Shown one piece after another: positions 49,758-61,260 of a DNA stretch of 64,000 nucleotides (position 1 is its first letter; each line of letters starts with the position of its first letter). Below the pieces are notes generated by a model, which made no database searches, was not told the origin of the DNA, and saw nothing but the letters and a program-made list of their open reading frames with translations. The position numbers were made by a program, and so were the translations under genes. This stretch comes from Micropterix aruncella (lineage: Eukaryota; Arthropoda; Insecta; Lepidoptera; Micropterigidae), in the NCBI GenBank assembly GCA_944548615.1, contig OX155955.1, positions 16,060,818 to 16,124,817 of the forward strand, in the 5' to 3' direction.

Positions 49758-50027
49758 CACAGTATACCAGACAGTATATTCTCTTAAAATAAAATTGAAA
49801 TCAAAGCGAATACGTCACGGGTCGTAAGAACTCGGATATGGTCACCAGATGTTTCGCTATTAGGCCTACGCAGATACCCGATTGTTTGAAAATTTCGGCA
49901 GCCTTTACCTGCCCGTAATGCGTGCCGTTTGCGTTCGTCGTGACGAACCCCTCTGCCCACATGCCTCGCAAACTCTTCCCGCATTGCCTTGATGCTCGAG
50001 AGTGAAGCTACTGGGTGGTATACTGTG
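49758..50027. mobile_element. Small TIR element beside the solo LTR
   Basis: A 270-bp unit with perfect 12-bp ends, CACAGTATACCA and TGGTATACTGTG; with a two-base gap the match extends through CAGTA. The flanks gtactat and gtactaa agree at six of seven bases, a probable target duplication that overlaps the right duplication of the solo LTR. The GC-richer interior has a 66-codon minus-strand frame with no recognisable domain. Confidence 0.7.
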
Positions 50028-53000
50028 GTACTAATAATATGTTATTTTTTTTTACAATATCTAAGTTTTTTTTAAAGTAATTGTATATATTTTTTAATTG
50101 ATGTCTTTCAAGAAAATTTTGATTGATCATAATTTTATAATAATATATTTTTTAATGTTGATATGATGAATTATTACTAAGCATAGGCTGCAATACGTGT
50201 ATTTTATTCTCAGTTTATTTCAAAATTTATATTTTTTCTGTTAAATTCTTATGTATACGAGTACTTTCTACGTATTCGTTGTAACTGTTATTTTAAAGTT
50301 ATAATTTTTATTTTTCTACTTTAAGTACTTTTTGTATTTTTTTAATTCACCTTTTGTACATTAGTTATTCAAACTACTGTTAACCAGCCGTTTACCAGGT
50401 GGGGTATATCACACCCCAGCAGTTAAAAACTCGTAATAATTCATAAACTATAAAGACGTTCGTTTTCTCAGTAACCGTCAGTAGCCAGTTCGTTTTCTCA
50501 TTGTTTTATATAGCGATGACGCTTCAGTACTTCCTTTGTATACTCCTCGGCCATTTAAACTGAACGAGAAGACACTGGAGCTTCATCCTCTTGAAGTTTG
50601 TTTTTAATTAATCTTCCGTTGAATTTTGAATGTTTTGGCATTTATATTAGAAAATGTCGTTGTTAAATAGTAGCTTTGTCGAAAATTTCTAATTGCCGTT
50701 GCGATTTCGAGGAAAAATTTTGAAAGACTGTCGATTCTTGTATATTCAAAAATGCCATACCTACTATGCATTATTTTATATCGAATTATATCTCGGTAAT
50801 TTACAGAGTACGTCGCATATTCGTGGTTATTAAAATAATGAGTGATTCCTCTAAATTTTAAAATTACGGCATACATTCAACTACGTATAATAGGAATCAT
50901 GTGATGATTGTAGCTAAAATTGTAAGCGTGATAATTTTGTTTTTTTTCTACAATTAAAAACTGTGAGATTAAAGCGATTACCCCCCCACCTGACCCGTTG
51001 GCATCACTGCCGACTACACGGGCAAAAATGCAACTGTTCTGCAGACCGCTCGCATCAATTTGGAGCGTTTAAAGTAGCGGTTCGCGTCACCCAGGTCCAC
51101 GGTTCGGTTCCCGGATCGCGAGGAATTAGAGCCGGACGAAATTGTCGGGTGTGTCCGGCTGCGCGTCTCCCCGTCCACTGCACGTCTGTAGCGTTGGCAT
51201 AACCCACATAAAAAGTAAGATTTCCTCTTTGTGGATCATTTGTAAAAAAATAAGAAGATCATCTTTTAATCTACTAGATTTATAGGATTGAAATTCTGAA
51301 TAGGTGCTAGGTAGTAAATAGGTACTAATAGGTGCTGATATTGTTTTTTCAAACAACCTCACACACTACTGATAATTCAATATTGTATTAGAACCAGGAA
51401 TTTAAGATAATACACCGAAAACTCAAAATAAATCACACACTTTCATTTACAATATCAATTACACATCTACCCAAAATCACAACTTTACACAAACTTAATA
51501 TTTAAAAATGTAACCAAAAATTCGTCAAAGTTCATTTTAAGGACTCAGTTGGATGATAGAATTATTTTTACATCTGGCGCCGTCGACAACTGGGAATTTA
51601 AATCTCTAATGGTTAGTAGTGCCGATGCCATCGGTATACCATCTATTAGTGTGGGAGAATGGCTTCACCAAGACAGCATGTGATGTTGTGTGAACGTAGT
51701 TATCGAGCGGAAGAAACCTATTTCGGTCAGTATACTCTACCGTTTAGTATGCCTTAAACTTGTACTATCTAACCATCTCTCTACTCACCTGAGCCCGAAC
51801 AAAAGTATTTGGATATAAGACGGATGGTATCTGCATTTTTGGAGTAAAAGAACCTTAGAAAACGATTTCTTTCTTTCTCTACCATTGATGTATATATAGC
51901 TCTTCGTGTGGGCTCCAAAGGAGGCATTGACCTCTAGCCTGATCCTCAATATCGATCCGTTTAATAATATCATCATGTACATTATTCACCTCACTGAGCC
52001 ACTTTAAAATATCAATATAAAAATGTATGGCGAAAAATATGTTAGAATAGTTTTGAACCGAGTTGTAGGCCGAAAAAAAAAACTGCTCAAGGTTTCAGAT
52101 TGCCATTTTTTTTCTAGCAGGATGATTGTGACCACCGATATGTGTGTCATTAATCGAGTCATGATACTGTGTTTCATCTGTGCGACAAAAAAGAGTTGTT
52201 CTCAACTTCCAACCAAAGTATTTCACTTCCTTCGCTTTCCGAGGGTTGCTGCTCTTTTTACGAACTCACGCTAGCTGCCACGGCTTCACTAGTGATGTTC
52301 TTCGCGATACTGTTGGAGTTTCTATTTTGCTGTGGTCTGTTTGTAAGCCGTTAACATGAGAAAATAAATATGTTTTTGATGTTTTATTTAAGTAGGTGGT
52401 TTCATTGCTCGCTTTGTATTCTGACTCCTACTACAGCGCGTTATACTAGTCGCTGATTGTAGTGATATTTGTTTTTTGATAGTAGTGGTGTATTTTTTTA
52501 TTAAAAAAAAATATAACCGAAGAAATATGTAAATATTATACATCATTTATATAATATTTTTTTACTATTTGATTATGATTGCCTTAAATGACTGTGTATG
52601 ATTATTTTAATGACCATTATGCTATTGATTATTTTATCTAATCTTAATTTTTAACATTTAACTTATATGCATTCCTGACATTGTGATTATTTTATAAATA
52701 TTTTTATAACTATGCCTATTTTTACCTACTCCTATTTTTTAGTAATTATTAGAATGTTTTATTTGTGATTTGAAAATTTTCACGTCTGTGCTGTTATTTC
52801 TTATTTAATTTTTGGCAGTGTATTAAATAAAAATTACAAGATTTTTAATTTTTGAATTTTGTTTTTTAACATATGTATGTATTTTTTTCATGTATTTTTT
52901 ACATATTCAATGACCCTTTATTTATGGAATGTCCACCCAAGCACAAGATTTGTTTAGTTATGCGACATCAAACAATGGGCATCATGTCATAGTTGACTTT

Positions 53001-53547
53001 AATTTCTTGCTGTGTGGTTCTCATTAAGTGGTTTGGTTATATATTTTATTTGATGTTCTATATTGTATTTTGTATTTTTTTGTGAATTGCTTTAAATTTA
53101 ATTTGTGTAAAATCCAAGTATGACGCCTTGCTACAGTATCATAGAATGATACTTTAGGTTTTAGAAATGCACCCTGAAGTTTCCTTCTAATTTAAAGCCT
53201 CTTTAAAAGCGTTATAAACATTAGTATGTACAAAGTCGACTCCTGGGGTATAAGAAGGATATTAACATGAAATAAACACCTGCTATCAGTCCTTATTTTG
53301 AGCACATTGTCCCCCATCCCGACTATGTATATACCAAATTTGTTCTGATTTTATTAAAATGCCAAGAAATTCTGGTTCCAGATTAACCAGGGCACAGCGG
53401 CTAGTTTTGCTTTTATTGTGAAAATGATTGTAATGATTAGATACAATTGTTGATACATAACTTTATATTTATAATTATTGTGTAGTAATAATATTTATGT
53501 GTGGGATTCTGTTGGTGTTAAAATGACAAAGTGAAGAGTAAAGGCGG
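50028..53547. other. Unassigned AT-rich DNA
   Basis: Several weak signals only. A primer-binding-site-like tggcgccgtcgacaactggg follows acatc at about 51,569. A ggttcggttcc phrase at about 51,104 resembles a tRNA B box without a partner A box. A cagcggCTAG|T phrase near 53,397 resembles a Helitron end without a clear hairpin. Open frames here (83 codons at 52,023, 90 at 50,604) are not recognised. No gene established. Confidence 0.35.
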
Positions 53548-53703
53548 ATATAGTTATTAGGCGAGTCGCTCCCGAGCACTCTGTAACCAAGAAACGTCAT
53601 TTTGACATCATTTCGAAACAGAGTCGAATTTTGATATTCTGTCCATGGCGTGACGTCACCATGCTTACATATCGCTCGGCAGTAACTCGCGTAATAACTC
53701 TAT
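53548..53703. mobile_element. Short MITE with imperfect inverted ends
   Basis: The ends tatagttattaggcgagtcg...cccgagc and gctcggcagtaactcgcgta...ataactctat pair over about 32 bases with roughly six mismatches. The 156-bp unit contains a tgacgtca site in the middle. No target duplication identified. Confidence 0.55.
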
Positions 53704-54430
53704 CGACATTGGAAGTAAGAAGGTGAATAATGTTGTAAAATCTGATTTCACTTTTTTAGTTTTTATGATCTTAATTACGAGGTATTACTCATTCCTGTAA
53801 AGTTGTCCCCATTGGAGACTGAATAGTGAGCTAAGAGCCACACAATGAACCAGCTTGCAATAAAGTCATTCTGAATAGAGAAAAATTATAAAACGCAACA
53901 TAATGGATATTTAGCAATTATATTACACAAAAAAACCTGCTAACCACCAACGATCGTGTTTATTACCAGCAGCTCTTCCCCGAGGAATAATATCCGCATT
54001 CATTGGTTTTTCCATTACTTTGGTAGAAAAAGTTGGTAGCCCTTATCATGATTTTGATTTGGGTATATCCAACTTGCCAGACGTGTTCGCCGTTTGCCGT
54101 TCGCTGTTCGCCGTCCGCCGCTCGGGCGGTAATGATAGGGGCGGGCGGCGCGCGTGCGGACCGACGCCCCCGACCGCTCTGTCGCCGACCCACGGGACTT
54201 ATCGTGGCACCCCAACACTGACCTCCGTAACTTGCGACCGCTTGCCCCGGACACGGACACCGCTTCACGTAGATCCGCACCCAAAATTTGCCTACTTTGG
54301 CATTTCCAGCGCCATTGCTGGCCCCCGTCCGATTTGTTGAGGGTTGTCCGCAGCTATATAATAACCCAGTAGGTGTGGTATTCATTGTATCGGTAATTTC
54401 GATACAAGACATTCTCCGAGCCTGATTCAG
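53704..54430. other. Unassigned, with a GC-rich block
   Basis: From about 54,080 to 54,330 the DNA is GC-rich, beginning with imperfect repeats of (g)ttcgccg at 54,087-54,122. A 149-codon minus-strand frame (53,963-54,412) and shorter frames on the plus strand overlap it. The frame is alanine/arginine-rich across the GC-rich part and has no recognisable domain. Confidence 0.35.
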
Positions 54431-54439
54431 TTTATTTCT

Positions 54440-54850
54440 AGCGAGTTCACCATACCCATGAGCTTATGTTATCTATCATATTTCTAACTATTGACGTAAA
54501 TAGTAAGAGGATTACTTTTCGCTGAAGCCCCGATAGTTTCCCAAAAAATCTGCGATGGGTGCAAAGGATAACATTCCCTCTCTTTCTGTAACTCATTGTG
54601 AGGGTATCAAGTTAACATTAAATCCAAAGTTACTCCATGGTACTTCACTTGGTGACTGATAAGAATTTTCTTATCGCTGAGCTTCCCTTCCTTGAACTTA
54701 TCTACTAGAAATAAGAAGTTCTACGATTAATCGATAATCCTTTGTTGAAGCATCAATGGTATAATTTGATCGGGGATCGGAATAGTTCTCTAACCGTTCC
54801 AGGAGAGATGGTAACTATCACAACCACCACACCGTCTGCATTAAGTTTTA
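54440..54850 (-). mobile_element. R1/I-like LINE RT relic
   Basis: The minus strand reads ADGVVVVIVTISPGTVRELF (active-site block with the second D of YADD changed to G), NKGLSINRRTS, KKILISHQVKYHGVTLDLML and, after an indel, FWETIGASAKSNPLTIYV. This is the order of the RT palm and thumb in R1/I-type elements (YADDVVVL...PGTVSEL...KGLSINP-KT...VKYLGVTLD-KLTW...GKTWGLSPK--HWLY). Stops are present. The same element type is represented by 6,380-6,460 and probably by the RNase H piece at 23,384. Confidence 0.8.
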
Positions 54851-55366
54851 CAAAAGTTTGTCGATTACAAGCGGGAAAGTTAAGTGAATTAAAAAGTCAA
54901 AACTTGAGAATTAAAGAGACCTTAACTTTTTCTGTTTTTTTTTCGCACAAAATATTTAGTGATTGTATTAAAATGTAGCCCCAAACTTGTCGTTTTTTAA
55001 CAATTTCTGCCATAAATGGATCTGCAAAGGTTTATTTTACGAAAAAAAGGTATGTAGTATTCAATAAGTAATTCTCGAGAAATAAAAACTAGAATATGAG
55101 CTTTGTATTCATATTAAATTTAATATCATAGACTTTTTAATCTTATCAATAAACGAAATTAAATAACCCATATCAGAGATTTTTGTAAATACAAGTAAGG
55201 ACACCCTATATTTGTCCTAAATAATTGATGGCCAAAATCATTCATCTCGACCAGTGAACTCGGTATATGTATCTGAATAAAATAGAAAATTTTCTAAAAG
55301 TACGATAAATAAGTTAACAGTAAAAACAGATTATAAAACAAGCTTTTATTAAAATGCTCTGTCCCG
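54851..55366. other. Unassigned AT-rich DNA
   Basis: No coding signal recognised; leads directly into the satellite. Confidence 0.4.
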
Positions 55367-56045
55367 AGCCAACCCTGGAAGTAGCAGCCATGTCGCGATG
55401 AAACTTAGAAGGGGCTGGCATAATTGAATGCGTATACAAAATTTTGTTTCTGTGCTGTCGACCGTTGAGGATTCCCCTCGTTGAAAGCCAACCCTGGGTT
55501 CAGCAATCTTGTCGCAGTGAAACTTAGAACGGGTTATCATAATTGAATGCGCATACAAAATTTTGTTTCTGTGCTGTCGACTGTTGATGAGTCTTATTGT
55601 TGGAAGCCAACCCTGGGTGCAGCAGCCTTGTCGCGATGAAACTTAGAACGGGCTGTCATAATTGAATGCGTATACAAAATTTCGTTTCTGTGCTGTCCAC
55701 CGTTGAGAAGTCCCCTCGTCCAAAGCCAACCCGGGGTTCAGCAATCCAGCCGCAGTGAAACTTAGAACGGGTTATCATAACTGAACGCACATACAAAATT
55801 TTGTTTGTGTGCTGTCGACCGTTGAGGAGTCTCCTCTTTGAAAGCCAACCCTGGGCGTAGCAGCCCTGTCGCGATGAAACTTAGAACGGGCTATTATAAT
55901 TGATTTCGTATACAAAATGGTGTGTCTGTCCGATTAACTGTGGAAAAGTAACCTCGTCGGGAGCCGATCCTGGGTGTAGAAACAGGTCTATAAGAATGCA
56001 TTGTCATCGGAATTGAACCAAAATGTAAAATTTCAATTTCATAGG
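55367..56045. repeat. 119-bp satellite, five full monomers plus a degenerate one
   Basis: Monomers start at 55,367, 55,486, 55,605, 55,724, 55,843 and 55,962, each exactly 119 bp apart, beginning agccaaccctggg. Monomers 1, 3, 5 carry cagcc, gcgatg, gggct and gcgtat (gtcgtat in the last). Monomers 2 and 4 carry caatc, gcagtg, gggtta and gc(g/a)cat at the same places. The array is therefore an alternating two-type (about 238-bp) higher-order repeat. The sixth monomer fades after about 80 bases. The 69-codon minus-strand frame inside is incidental because 119 is not a multiple of three. Confidence 0.93.
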
Positions 56046-56362
56046 ATAAGACGAAGTGGTTCTAATACAGCTTGCAAGAGTTAACCTAAGCAAACATACA
56101 AACCAAGTAACATGCATTGCAAGGTAAATAAAAGCTTGTAAAATTTTTTTTTTGATACTTACTGAAAATTATATTAAAATAGGTTGAATTGGAATTTGAG
56201 TTTAAACTTTTATTCTTTTTACGACGAAAACACTATTTATGGATATATTTCTTTTTTAAACAATTTACTTGAATGTACATTCTCTATGTAGGTAGCTATG
56301 AAACGGAAGTTGTGCCGCTTAAGTATAATTTGACTCTACCAATTGTATGGACTATCAACTAA

Positions 56363-56646
56363 TTTGTTTGTTTGTTTTTTCCTACTCTTTATTGTGAAAT
56401 TTCAGGCAAGTCTATTATTATAAGATAATATTTTACAACCTACTCTACTATGTAGTGTTTATTTGTATGTGTACATGTAGCATGTTTGTAAATGCGTGTC
56501 GTGTATCTTGTATGTGCACTCGATCGACAGGATCGAAAATGCGGTTTCGTTAATTGTATCTCAACGGAAAATGTGCCCTAGCCAGGGAATCGAACCCGAA
56601 GCCTTACAATGCAAGATCAGACAAACTAACCACTACGCCACCGGGC
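56363..56646 (-). mobile_element. tRNA-derived SINE
   Basis: On the minus strand, 56,646-56,575 is a 72-base tRNA-like head. It starts GCCCGGTGGCGTAGTGGTTA (A box TGGCGTAGTGG) and has a perfect B box, GGTTCGATTCC, at the normal spacing. The acceptor and anticodon stems are only partly paired, so this is not a working tRNA. A body of about 200 bases follows, ending in a (CAAA)n-type tail at plus 56,363-56,378. The layout is that of a lepidopteran-style SINE. No second copy lies in the window. Confidence 0.7.
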
Positions 56647-57384
56647 TTAAAAATTCTAACTTTAAAACACTGTTAATATTTTTTGTAACAATTCGGGTTC
56701 CCGCACTAATTCAAATTGATTTATGTATTTTGTATAAACCGTTGCTGCCCTCGGCAGAAACTCTGATCAATTTACACCATTCCACTGTAAAATCTCGATG
56801 TGACGCAGTAAAACTCAGCCAGGCGCTCGTGACGGCTAACATGTCAATTCTCAGATTTATGGCTATAAGAAATTTGCCCTCTCTCAGCGAAAACATCCTG
56901 TTTGCTGTCACAGCGGGAACAATTTCTCACGGGCGCGACCTAAGTCTGTGACAGTCGATAGCGAGCGTAAAGCGCTGATATGTTTGCAGCAGTTTCACAG
57001 TTTTCGCAAACACGATTGATTCCAGACACAGAATTGAGGGTATATCAGAGCAAAGAGACAGTAGCTATCACTGCCAACTTATGACAATCTAGCGATTAAA
57101 ATTTTTACATGATACATTTTTAAAATAATATACTGGTGTAGGTATACACAGTGCCGGTTTCTCCATATAGGCAACCCAGGTGGCCGCCTAGGGTGCAAAA
57201 TTTTGATGGGCACAAAATCGAGTTTTTTTATTTATTTTGGGATTTAAAAACATAAACTAAATAAACGTTTAGTAATTCTTCGCCCTACTAGCTTAGGCAG
57301 ACGAATTGCTAGGTAGTGAAATGTGAAGGGTATTTCATTTTATTTAAGTTGTCTTAAAAAATAGTAAAGTATGCCCTTAACAAC
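56647..57384. other. Unassigned; possible hAT-like left end
   Basis: The phrase cagtgccggtttctccatat followed by ggcaacccaggtgg (about 57,150-57,190) resembles a hAT-type terminus. A possible partner (ggcgccaaaaaccctagagc, then cagta) lies at about 58,418-58,445. If real, family B inserted inside it. The target duplication is unclear. Confidence 0.25.
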
Positions 57385-58060
57385 TAGGGTTGTCGACTTC
57401 AGCGGGCGAGCCCGTCACCTCAGGAAATTTTTACGATTAGTCGTTCTATCTCCCTGGAGTGAGCGTAGAAGACTTGAGGACAAAACAGTCCACCATCTAG
57501 CTACGCCACAAGCCCGTAAGAGGCCAACGCCTTATCCGCGAGATAGCCAGGAGTGTTACCAAGCGGGCTTACACTCACGCCCTTACTTCCAATTGTGACC
57601 ATATTACTTTAGTCTCTCGATTGGTTACGAGTTCGAGGTCACTTGCGCGGTCCTCTCTCTTACGAAACGGTGATACGATGTACACTGAATCTATCGCGGA
57701 CCACAGCGTCCTTTGCCCGGCTGTTCACCCAGGATCGGGTAGCCGATGGTCGCTTCAAGAGTAAGGTCCGCAACCACCCCCGCTCTATAGGAAACAGTAC
57801 TGCTTCCAGACTCCCCCGACTGTTAGTCAGAGTGCGCAGTCGATTGGCTTATCCGCACGGTGCGCAGACCGTCCAGGAGCGCCAGAAGGTTGCTTCCCAG
57901 GGAAAACTAACCGTAAGGCTAGAGTCCTACCCAGGCTCGCACTTCATGCGTGGAGGCCGTCGGATAGGTGTTGACCCGTGAGTGTGACCAACCCTGAACA
58001 GAATGGGTCTTCGTGGCCAACTCAGCAAGGGCACATTAACGCCCTAACGTAACACTACTC
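57385..58060 (+). repeat. Interspersed repeat family B, copy 4 (longest)
   Basis: Starts AGGGTTGTCGAC, continues ggcgagcccgtcacctcagg and gaggtcacttgcgcggtcct, and ends at the cagcaagggc phrase shared with 9,150. It contains about 120 bp (57,660-57,770) absent from the 8,657 copy. A plus-strand frame of 112 codons (57,643-57,981) carries TASRLPRLLVRVRSRL, the peptide also present in copies 1 and 2. The function is unknown. Confidence 0.75.
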
Positions 58061-59349
58061 AGTTCGGCAACCTCGCTGTGCGTAGCGGAGTGCGAAGTGT
58101 AGGGTTCTAGTGCGGCGGCTAACCCGCAATTCCTCCCACCCCACCCTGGTTTCGACGCGCCCGCGCGGCGGAATAGCACAGTGATGTGACGTGACCTTCA
58201 ACAAATCAGTTCGTGAATCGTATTCTATGTAAAATTGAGATTCGTTGTATTTACACATCCCAGTCATTAATTAAAGGTTATAAAATCAAATTCTTTGTTA
58301 AAACAATTATTAATTAAAACGTTTTTCCGAAATTCCATTCCATTCCATAGTTCCATACCCGGCAGACCCCGCCGAAAGCACTTAAATGATGGCGCAGAAT
58401 GTATTTTCGTCTAAGGCGCCAAAAACCCTAGAGCCAGTATGTTATACTACAAGCAGTAATTTACAAATTTAACTATATTGAAATCACCAATAAAGCTAGA
58501 TGAGTTTTTCACCGACGAACGGACGAATGAATGAATTGTGCTCCCAGCTAGGAGTGCTCCTGAGACGTAACCCGAATACACCAGGGTGCACATTTTTAAG
58601 TTTGGGGAGCACCTGCCCTCGGGAAGGGAGGGAAAGGTAAATCAATCGACTAATAATTGGCAACTTAGATCCGATATAACAAAGTATAAGGTTAGGATCT
58701 AAGATTCTGAGGGAAGTAAAGAGTATTGTTATCTTTTTGTTTATCTCTCACAATTATCTTGTTCATATTCATTATAATGTGTATCTTTTCGTCTTGTCTT
58801 TTATTTCATGTTTCCTTGTGTCGCCGATTTACTTTCCTAATCATTTTCGTTAGTTTCCTTACCTGTTACTTCAATTTTATTCACTTGCTGTACTTCTTTC
58901 CAGTTTTTGGCTTTGTCTTGTATCAATCATCTCAGTTCCTCTTTCGTTTTATCAAAGTATCCGATGTCATGATTATGAAAATCTTTAAATATGTAGGTAT
59001 ATCGGTCTTCCAACATTCCATTTACCCACTCATTAGCACCATGGGGCTTCAAGTACATACGATAACTGTAGCTATTGACATTGAATAGATCAGCTTGATT
59101 GCTCTACAATTCATATTCTTATTCCTTACAAAAAGCATGGCTACATCTAAGCCTCTCATAACTTATTTCCATTGTTTCTTGCTGGTATCTTTCCTAATTT
59201 GACGCTGAAGTTAAACATGTACTTCTTCTTATGTTATCTCCTCGAGTGTTACTTTGTCGTTGCTAACTTGGTGTTTGTGTCGCGTTCTGCTTACAGTGAT
59301 CACGGATCAGAAGTTTAAAAATTGTAATTCTATATCTTCTTCTTTGATA
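58061..59349. other. Unassigned DNA
   Basis: GC-richer to about 58,200, then AT-rich. A 120-codon hydrophobic plus-strand frame (58,726-59,088) is T-rich. The opposite strand is also largely open (PHGANEWVNGMLEDRYTYIF) with two stops in about 95 codons. Neither is recognised. Confidence 0.3.
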
Positions 59350-59460
59350 TAAATAATAATAATAATATTAATTCGCTTTATGTGTTAAAAAAATCGACAA
59401 GCTTATTGCGTTGAAGAAAATATTACAGATAACTTTATCCTAATGGGAAAACTTGTTTTG
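59350..59460 (-). mobile_element. Retroelement 3' end, pairs with 44,450-44,540
   Basis: An (AAT)n tail at 59,353-59,370 followed by ttcgctttatgtgttaaa and acaagcttattgcg, in the same orientation as the 44,450 copy. Confidence 0.5.
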
Positions 59461-60762
59461 CGGTAAAACTTAGATGACACTATTATAAAAATCACTTACA
59501 AAGGCAGCTTGTATCAAATGTACAAAATTAAAATCAAGTTGAAAATCAAACAAACTGTAATACTTACATACATACTTACATATATGATACTGTGCATCCA
59601 ATTAATTAAATATATAAATATTAGATTTTGTTTCTTTGATATTGTTTTTTTTTTAACAGAAGTTTATTTAACATAAAAACATCTACATTTTCTTTTATTT
59701 AAGCTTTCGTTACCGAGTAAAAAATATCGACTACACAAAAGATGCAATAAAAATTCTTTTTTCTCGATAACCAAAATATAAATAAAATTAAATTCCTAAT
59801 TAAAAAAAATATTTTGGTTTGACGCACAGAATTAACTTATGAAAAAAGTATTTTATTTCCCAAACGCGGATATGGTTAATTTTAGGTCCTAAACACGTAT
59901 ATGGCAAACACTACTGAATAAGTCACACATTAAGGTTAATTATTACTGAAGTCGCAAAAATTACGGTGCATTTAAGTCAACTTTCGGTGGTCATTTAATG
60001 ACATATGAGTAAGACGCAGCTCTGAAAACACACATCACCTGTCTAAACAGTTGAAAAATACGACGCAGCCGCTAATTCCTTTCGCATCGTATCTATTAGT
60101 AGAGCAAGTGCACGAACGCGGGTAGACCAAACAAGAGCCGGACGAAACGTCTTTACGCCGCCCGCCTAAGATTTACTTTCGCGAAAATTTATGTTTGATC
60201 TCCGAGATGCTTGTTCTCGTTTATCGTTTCGAAAACTCATTTACTCCCAAGCATAAATACTGAACGGCCACGAGTCCCGGCCGCCGCGTTGTCCGCTCGT
60301 CACTTCGACATTCTGCACCGCGGTTCGACGAGAGATCCTTTAAGTACATAAAAATAATCGAATAATCGTCAACCTGCAAAGCGAAACAAAGCAAGATGGA
60401 TGGGGACAGGAGCCAATCCAGCTACCAGTTATATTGAGTATGTACGTCTTTTTGCCCGAGCTAAATATATTTAAAAAAGAATTTGAATTGCTTTTATCAA
60501 CATCGGGTTACCTTAAAAGTCGTCTATTTAAATGATATTACAAATATATCAAAACAAATAACAGATATACTATTAAAAATTACAAATATATTACTTCAAT
60601 ATTATTACAAATTTACATTTATTCCTATATGCGCATTTTTACAATTTTATATCATTTAACTTTATTTTACACGGTGGCAGGTAATAGTGCATTGTCTATT
60701 ATTACAGTGACGTGTTACAACAATATGCGAAAACACAGGAAAAGACAGGGCGAATCTATTGC
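59461..60762. other. Unassigned; promoter-like GC-rich block
   Basis: At about 60,060-60,400 the DNA is GC-richer, with a cataaatac (TATA-like) at 60,252-60,260 and an ATG in good context at about 60,395 (gcaagATGGATGG). The frame reads MDGDRSQSSYQLY and then stops, with a donor-like gtatgt just at the stop. It could be a first exon, but no downstream exon is seen. Confidence 0.25.
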
Positions 60763-60953
60763 GGTGGTAGTCAACACCTACGCGTCGCGTCTTTGCGCTG
60801 CGCGTCGCCGCGCGTCAACCGTCAAACCCTACTAGCGCGACAGGCAACTGCAAGCAACTGAACGTAAGAGACAGTCGGAGTGACAGTCGGCGCCAGACGC
60901 TCCCGGTTGAATGTCGTGCGTTATTTGCTCGTGCCTTCTAATAACAACTCAAA

Positions 60954-61058
60954 ATGGACTCGGACGACGAAGTTTGCTCTAAAAAAAACGACGTTACGAC
61001 AAAAAACCATACAAAAGGACGTCGTACCTATGTTTGCTCAAAAAAAAACCCCCCTTAA
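60954..61058 (+). CDS. Small unknown open frame inside the 1-kb TIR element
   Basis: A 34-codon frame starts at an ATG in good context (caaaATGG) and reads MDSDDEVCSKKNDVTTKNHT and on. It contains two similar VCSKKN segments, and its A-rich tail may be drifting. It lies just after GC-rich sequence with doubled gacagtcgg motifs, so it may be the start of a longer, now truncated protein. I do not recognise it. Weak evidence that it is coding. Confidence 0.25.
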   Translation: MDSDDEVCSKKNDVTTKNHTKGRRTYVCSKKNPP

Positions 61059-61195
61059 AAATGTATCTGATATGTCGGTATCTACTCTAACTAAGCAAGT
61101 ATTCGTATACCATATACAGTACACCATAGTATTCGAAATTATACATGGCAAAATGTTGATAGATATTTGATATGAAATACGTTCAGATGAGATAT

Positions 61196-61260
61196 CTATG
61201 TGTTGTAGATATTCACGAATATATGTTATATGTGTTGTAGATATTCACGAATATATGATA
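61196..61260. repeat. 32-bp unit tandemly doubled
   Basis: The unit tgtgttgtagatattcacga continuing atatatg is repeated once at an offset of 32 bp. Confidence 0.85.

Noticed and set aside
51569..51592. Possible LTR end plus primer-binding site (tggcgccgtcgacaactggg)
   Set aside because: No LTR start, second LTR, or gag/pol downstream could be found; kept only as a note.
53385..53402. Possible Helitron 3' end (cagcggCTAG|T)
   Set aside because: No convincing subterminal hairpin and no second copy in the window.
53963..54412. 149-codon minus-strand frame
   Set aside because: Crosses from AT-rich to GC-rich DNA, contains low-complexity stretches and no recognisable domain.
55349..55558. 69-codon minus-strand frame
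   Set aside because: Lies in the 119-bp satellite, whose period is not a multiple of three.
56575..56646. Functional tRNA gene
   Set aside because: Acceptor and anticodon stems do not pair properly and no clean anticodon loop is present; a SINE head fits better.
58726..59088. 120-codon hydrophobic plus-strand frame
   Set aside because: T-rich low-complexity sequence gives such membrane-like frames by chance; no signal of a gene around it.
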